Below the pieces are notes generated by a model that made no database searches, was not told where the DNA came from, and was given only the letters and a program-made list of their open reading frames with translations. Below are positions 62,325 to 64,000 of a stretch of 64,000 nt of DNA, in pieces. Location: contig CAVQZG010000008.1 of assembly GCA_963718305.1 (NCBI GenBank), positions 124,001-188,000 of the forward strand. Reading direction: 5' to 3'. The DNA comes from RYN-230 sp963718305. GTDB taxonomy: Bacteria > Actinomycetota > Actinomycetes > Streptosporangiales > Streptosporangiaceae. The translations under genes were made by a program, and so were the position numbers. Numbering within the stretch: position 1 is the first letter of the stretch; each line of letters starts with the position of its first letter.

Positions 62325-63134
62325 CTAGCCGGGCTCCTTCCCGATCGGGATCGAGGGGCCCGGGACCACTCCGATTAGGGCAGGCAGGGCCACCGAACCC
62401 ACCCCGGGGCGCACGATGCGGGTCACATAGAGGAACGTGTCCCACAGCCATCGGAGGGTCTCGGTAATTGTCGGGTACCTCAGGAAGCCGAGATCCGTGG
62501 CTACCCGGTGCGGGACGAGTTCGGCCAGATAGTAATTCTCGACATCTGCGGCCTGGCCGAGAACGCTCTCGTCGCGCACCAGCACCTGGCTGGGACCAGT
62601 CATGCCCGGCCTATACCGGAAGATGAACTGGAGCTCGTCCGGATAACGCTGGGCCAGTGAGACAGTCTCGGGCCGGGGGCCGACGAGGGTCATATCGCCG
62701 CGCAGCACATTCAGCAATTGCGGCAGCTCATCGAGGCTGGTCTTGCGCAGCAGTGCGCCCAGCCGGGTCACCCGGTCATCGCCGGGAGCGGTCACCTCCG
62801 GCCCCGCCTTTCCGGCCCGCATGCTGCGGAACTTCAGCAGCGTGAACGGGACACCGCCCTCCCCCACCCGGAGCTGGCGGTAGATCGCCGAACCGCCCGT
62901 GCTTCGCCGGGTGGCCAGGGCGAGAGCCAGGCAGACCGGCCACACCAGCCCCAGCACCACGATGGCCACGGCAACGTCAAGAAGCCGCCGCGCCCGGCTC
63001 GGCGCAACTCCCGGAGCTGCGGCCGTGAGGACCGCAGCCGGCTTCTCATCCCGTGTCCCCGGGACAGCTGACTTTCTGCTGCTGCTAACCCGCCGGTCCG
63101 GCGTCGCATGGTCGCTATTGGGCACGAACAGCAT
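62325..63134 (-). CDS. Bacterial sugar transferase (undecaprenyl-phosphate glycosyl-1-phosphate type)
   Basis: A 269-residue membrane-bound initiating enzyme of exopolysaccharide or glycan synthesis. It transfers a sugar-1-phosphate to a polyprenyl phosphate. A single membrane helix (about 50-72, LLDVAVAIVVLGLVWPVCL) is followed by the conserved KFRSMR, KTSLDELPQLLNVLRGDM and LVGPRPE motifs. The short form lacks the extra N-terminal membrane segments of WbaP/WcaJ. It overlaps the Rieske gene by 20 bp, so the two are co-transcribed. Confidence 0.9.
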   Translation of the reverse strand: MLFVPNSDHATPDRRVSSSRKSAVPGTRDEKPAAVLTAAAPGVAPSRARRLLDVAVAIVVLGLVWPVCLALALATRRSTGGSAIYRQLRVGEGGVPFTLLKFRSMRAGKAGPEVTAPGDDRVTRLGALLRKTSLDELPQLLNVLRGDMTLVGPRPETVSLAQRYPDELQFIFRYRPGMTGPSQVLVRDESVLGQAADVENYYLAELVPHRVATDLGFLRYPTITETLRWLWDTFLYVTRIVRPGVGSVALPALIGVVPGPSIPIGKEPG

Positions 63135-64000
63135 CAGGCCCCCCTGGATGTGGTGAGCGGACCGCCGGACCGGTGACCGCGCCTGTCAGGCGCCGGGTGA
63201 CCAGCGGATCACAGCGGGCGTTCAGGCAAGCGCCGGTGGCGAGATCGAACTCGAGGTTGTGGCCGAGGCAGCGGATCACCCCGTCCGCGACTGCGCTTCC
63301 GACCGCGAGATCCTCGCCCGCATGCGGGCAGTAGCGAGCGATCTCATAGCGGCCGCCGGAGGCATCCACCACGATCTTCTCGTCGGTTGACCGGGTCTGC
63401 TCATAGCTCGCTATGGCCTGCAGCGCCTGCGGCTCAGCATGCTTAAGGAAACCGATGAGGTAGTCGTTGTAGATGTCCGGATGGCGCCAGGCCGAGAAAC
63501 GCAGGGAGAGGAAGAGATCCTCCCAGCCGATCTGGCCGGAGATCACCGGTGCGAGCCAGCGTGAGTCCAGCCTGAAGCCATACTCGGGCTGACGTGCCCG
63601 CCCCCGCAGGTCGACCCGGACACCGTCCGGCCGTAGATCAACGTCCCAGCGTCCCTCGACCTCTCCGCTCAACTCGAAGCGCACGGTCATGTCGATGCGA
63701 TCCAGGAAGTAAGGGCTCATCTCGCCCAGCCGCCGGAAATACTCGACGAACGCGTCACGCAGATCCGCGCCCGGCTCCGGAAAGGCAGCCCGTACCGCCT
63801 CGATATCGCCGCGGCGCGCGCTGGCGTAGGTGTCCAGGTACTCATCGGTGTCGCCGAAGTCGAAGTCGTACCAGTGTGCGTCGGCGACATGCTGCCGCCG
63901 CAGCGGCTGGTACTGATCGCCGGGCAGCCACAGGCCTACGCTCTGGCCGGGGAGCCGCCCGGAGAGGAACTCGGCGGCCTGCTTCTGATCGGGGAACAGG
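63115..64000 (-). CDS. Rieske [2Fe-2S] domain protein, N-terminus beyond window
   Basis: The frame is open from the window edge (reading LFPDQKQAAEFLSGRLPGQS) to the stop at 63115, about 294 residues. The C-terminal Rieske cluster motif is YCPHAGEDLAV ... IRCLGHNLEFDLATGAC, giving CxH and CxxH ligands. The upstream part (WYDFDFGDTDEYL, SAWRHPDIYNDYLIGFL) resembles the C-terminal region of a metallo-beta-lactamase-fold hydroxylase of the CMAH/UlaG type. The fold of the missing N-terminus must be checked. The link to the sugar transferase suggests a role in sugar or glycolipid modification. Confidence 0.7.
   Translation of the reverse strand, partial: LFPDQKQAAEFLSGRLPGQSVGLWLPGDQYQPLRRQHVADAHWYDFDFGDTDEYLDTYASARRGDIEAVRAAFPEPGADLRDAFVEYFRRLGEMSPYFLDRIDMTVRFELSGEVEGRWDVDLRPDGVRVDLRGRARQPEYGFRLDSRWLAPVISGQIGWEDLFLSLRFSAWRHPDIYNDYLIGFLKHAEPQALQAIASYEQTRSTDEKIVVDASGGRYEIARYCPHAGEDLAVGSAVADGVIRCLGHNLEFDLATGACLNARCDPLVTRRLTGAVTGPAVRSPHPGGPDAVRAQ

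Overview
The window is very GC-rich DNA with the codon usage and gene content of a soil actinomycete. Supporting families are AfsR/SARP-type and ROK regulators, a PknB-like kinase with one membrane segment, DUF1707, DUF6542, TcpC/TcpD/TcpE conjugation proteins and MEDS-domain regulators. A member of the Streptosporangiales or a relative fits, but the genus cannot be fixed. No tRNA, rRNA, CRISPR array, integrase or transposase was seen.

Layout. 1-3904: end of an integrated conjugative module read leftward (TcpC, TcpD, TcpE); TcpE runs into a long low-complexity tail. 4492-11230: housekeeping block (methyltransferase, ychF, rmuC, DUF6542 protein, ispH, lipid-droplet-type protein). 11253-18320: xseA, then a TetR/monooxygenase/MMPL cassette, then inverted xseB with a TetR gene, then glpX. 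18377-28738: DUF1707, two MFS transporters, MarR plus an ABC exporter, class I fumarase, and a Ser/Thr kinase. 28859-40909: two related secreted eight-cysteine proteins (30006 and 39158) flank an AfsR-like regulator, a DUF4097 protein, a DrrAB-type exporter and a trypsin-fold protein. A lytic-transglycosylase-like protein lies before them. 41382-47772: sugar ABC importer, ROK repressor and GH1 beta-glucosidase, a self-contained beta-glucoside module. 47782-52062: leftward operon of P-loop kinase, hemerythrin, MEDS-HATPase and MEDS-STAS genes, with a divergent third MEDS gene. 52088-55335: LLM oxidoreductase, then a DHA2 exporter divergent from an HxlR regulator. 55591-59234: a histidine kinase and two LuxR response regulators convergent with a fused kinase-regulator. 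59510-64000: secreted beta-helix/PKD protein, sugar transferase and a Rieske protein cut by the window edge, suggesting a surface-polysaccharide region.

Two points govern how the annotation should be read. First, at least ten genes carry one or two reading-frame breaks, several of them compensating pairs or sitting inside GC-rich tandem repeats. This pattern suits residual indels in a long-read or metagenome assembly at least as well as true gene decay. Second, the clearest regulatory structures are four heptamer repeats at 11-12 bp pitch upstream of the DrrA gene, a 17+17 bp palindrome upstream of the TetR cassette, and a 22 bp perfect inverted repeat at 59413-59466.
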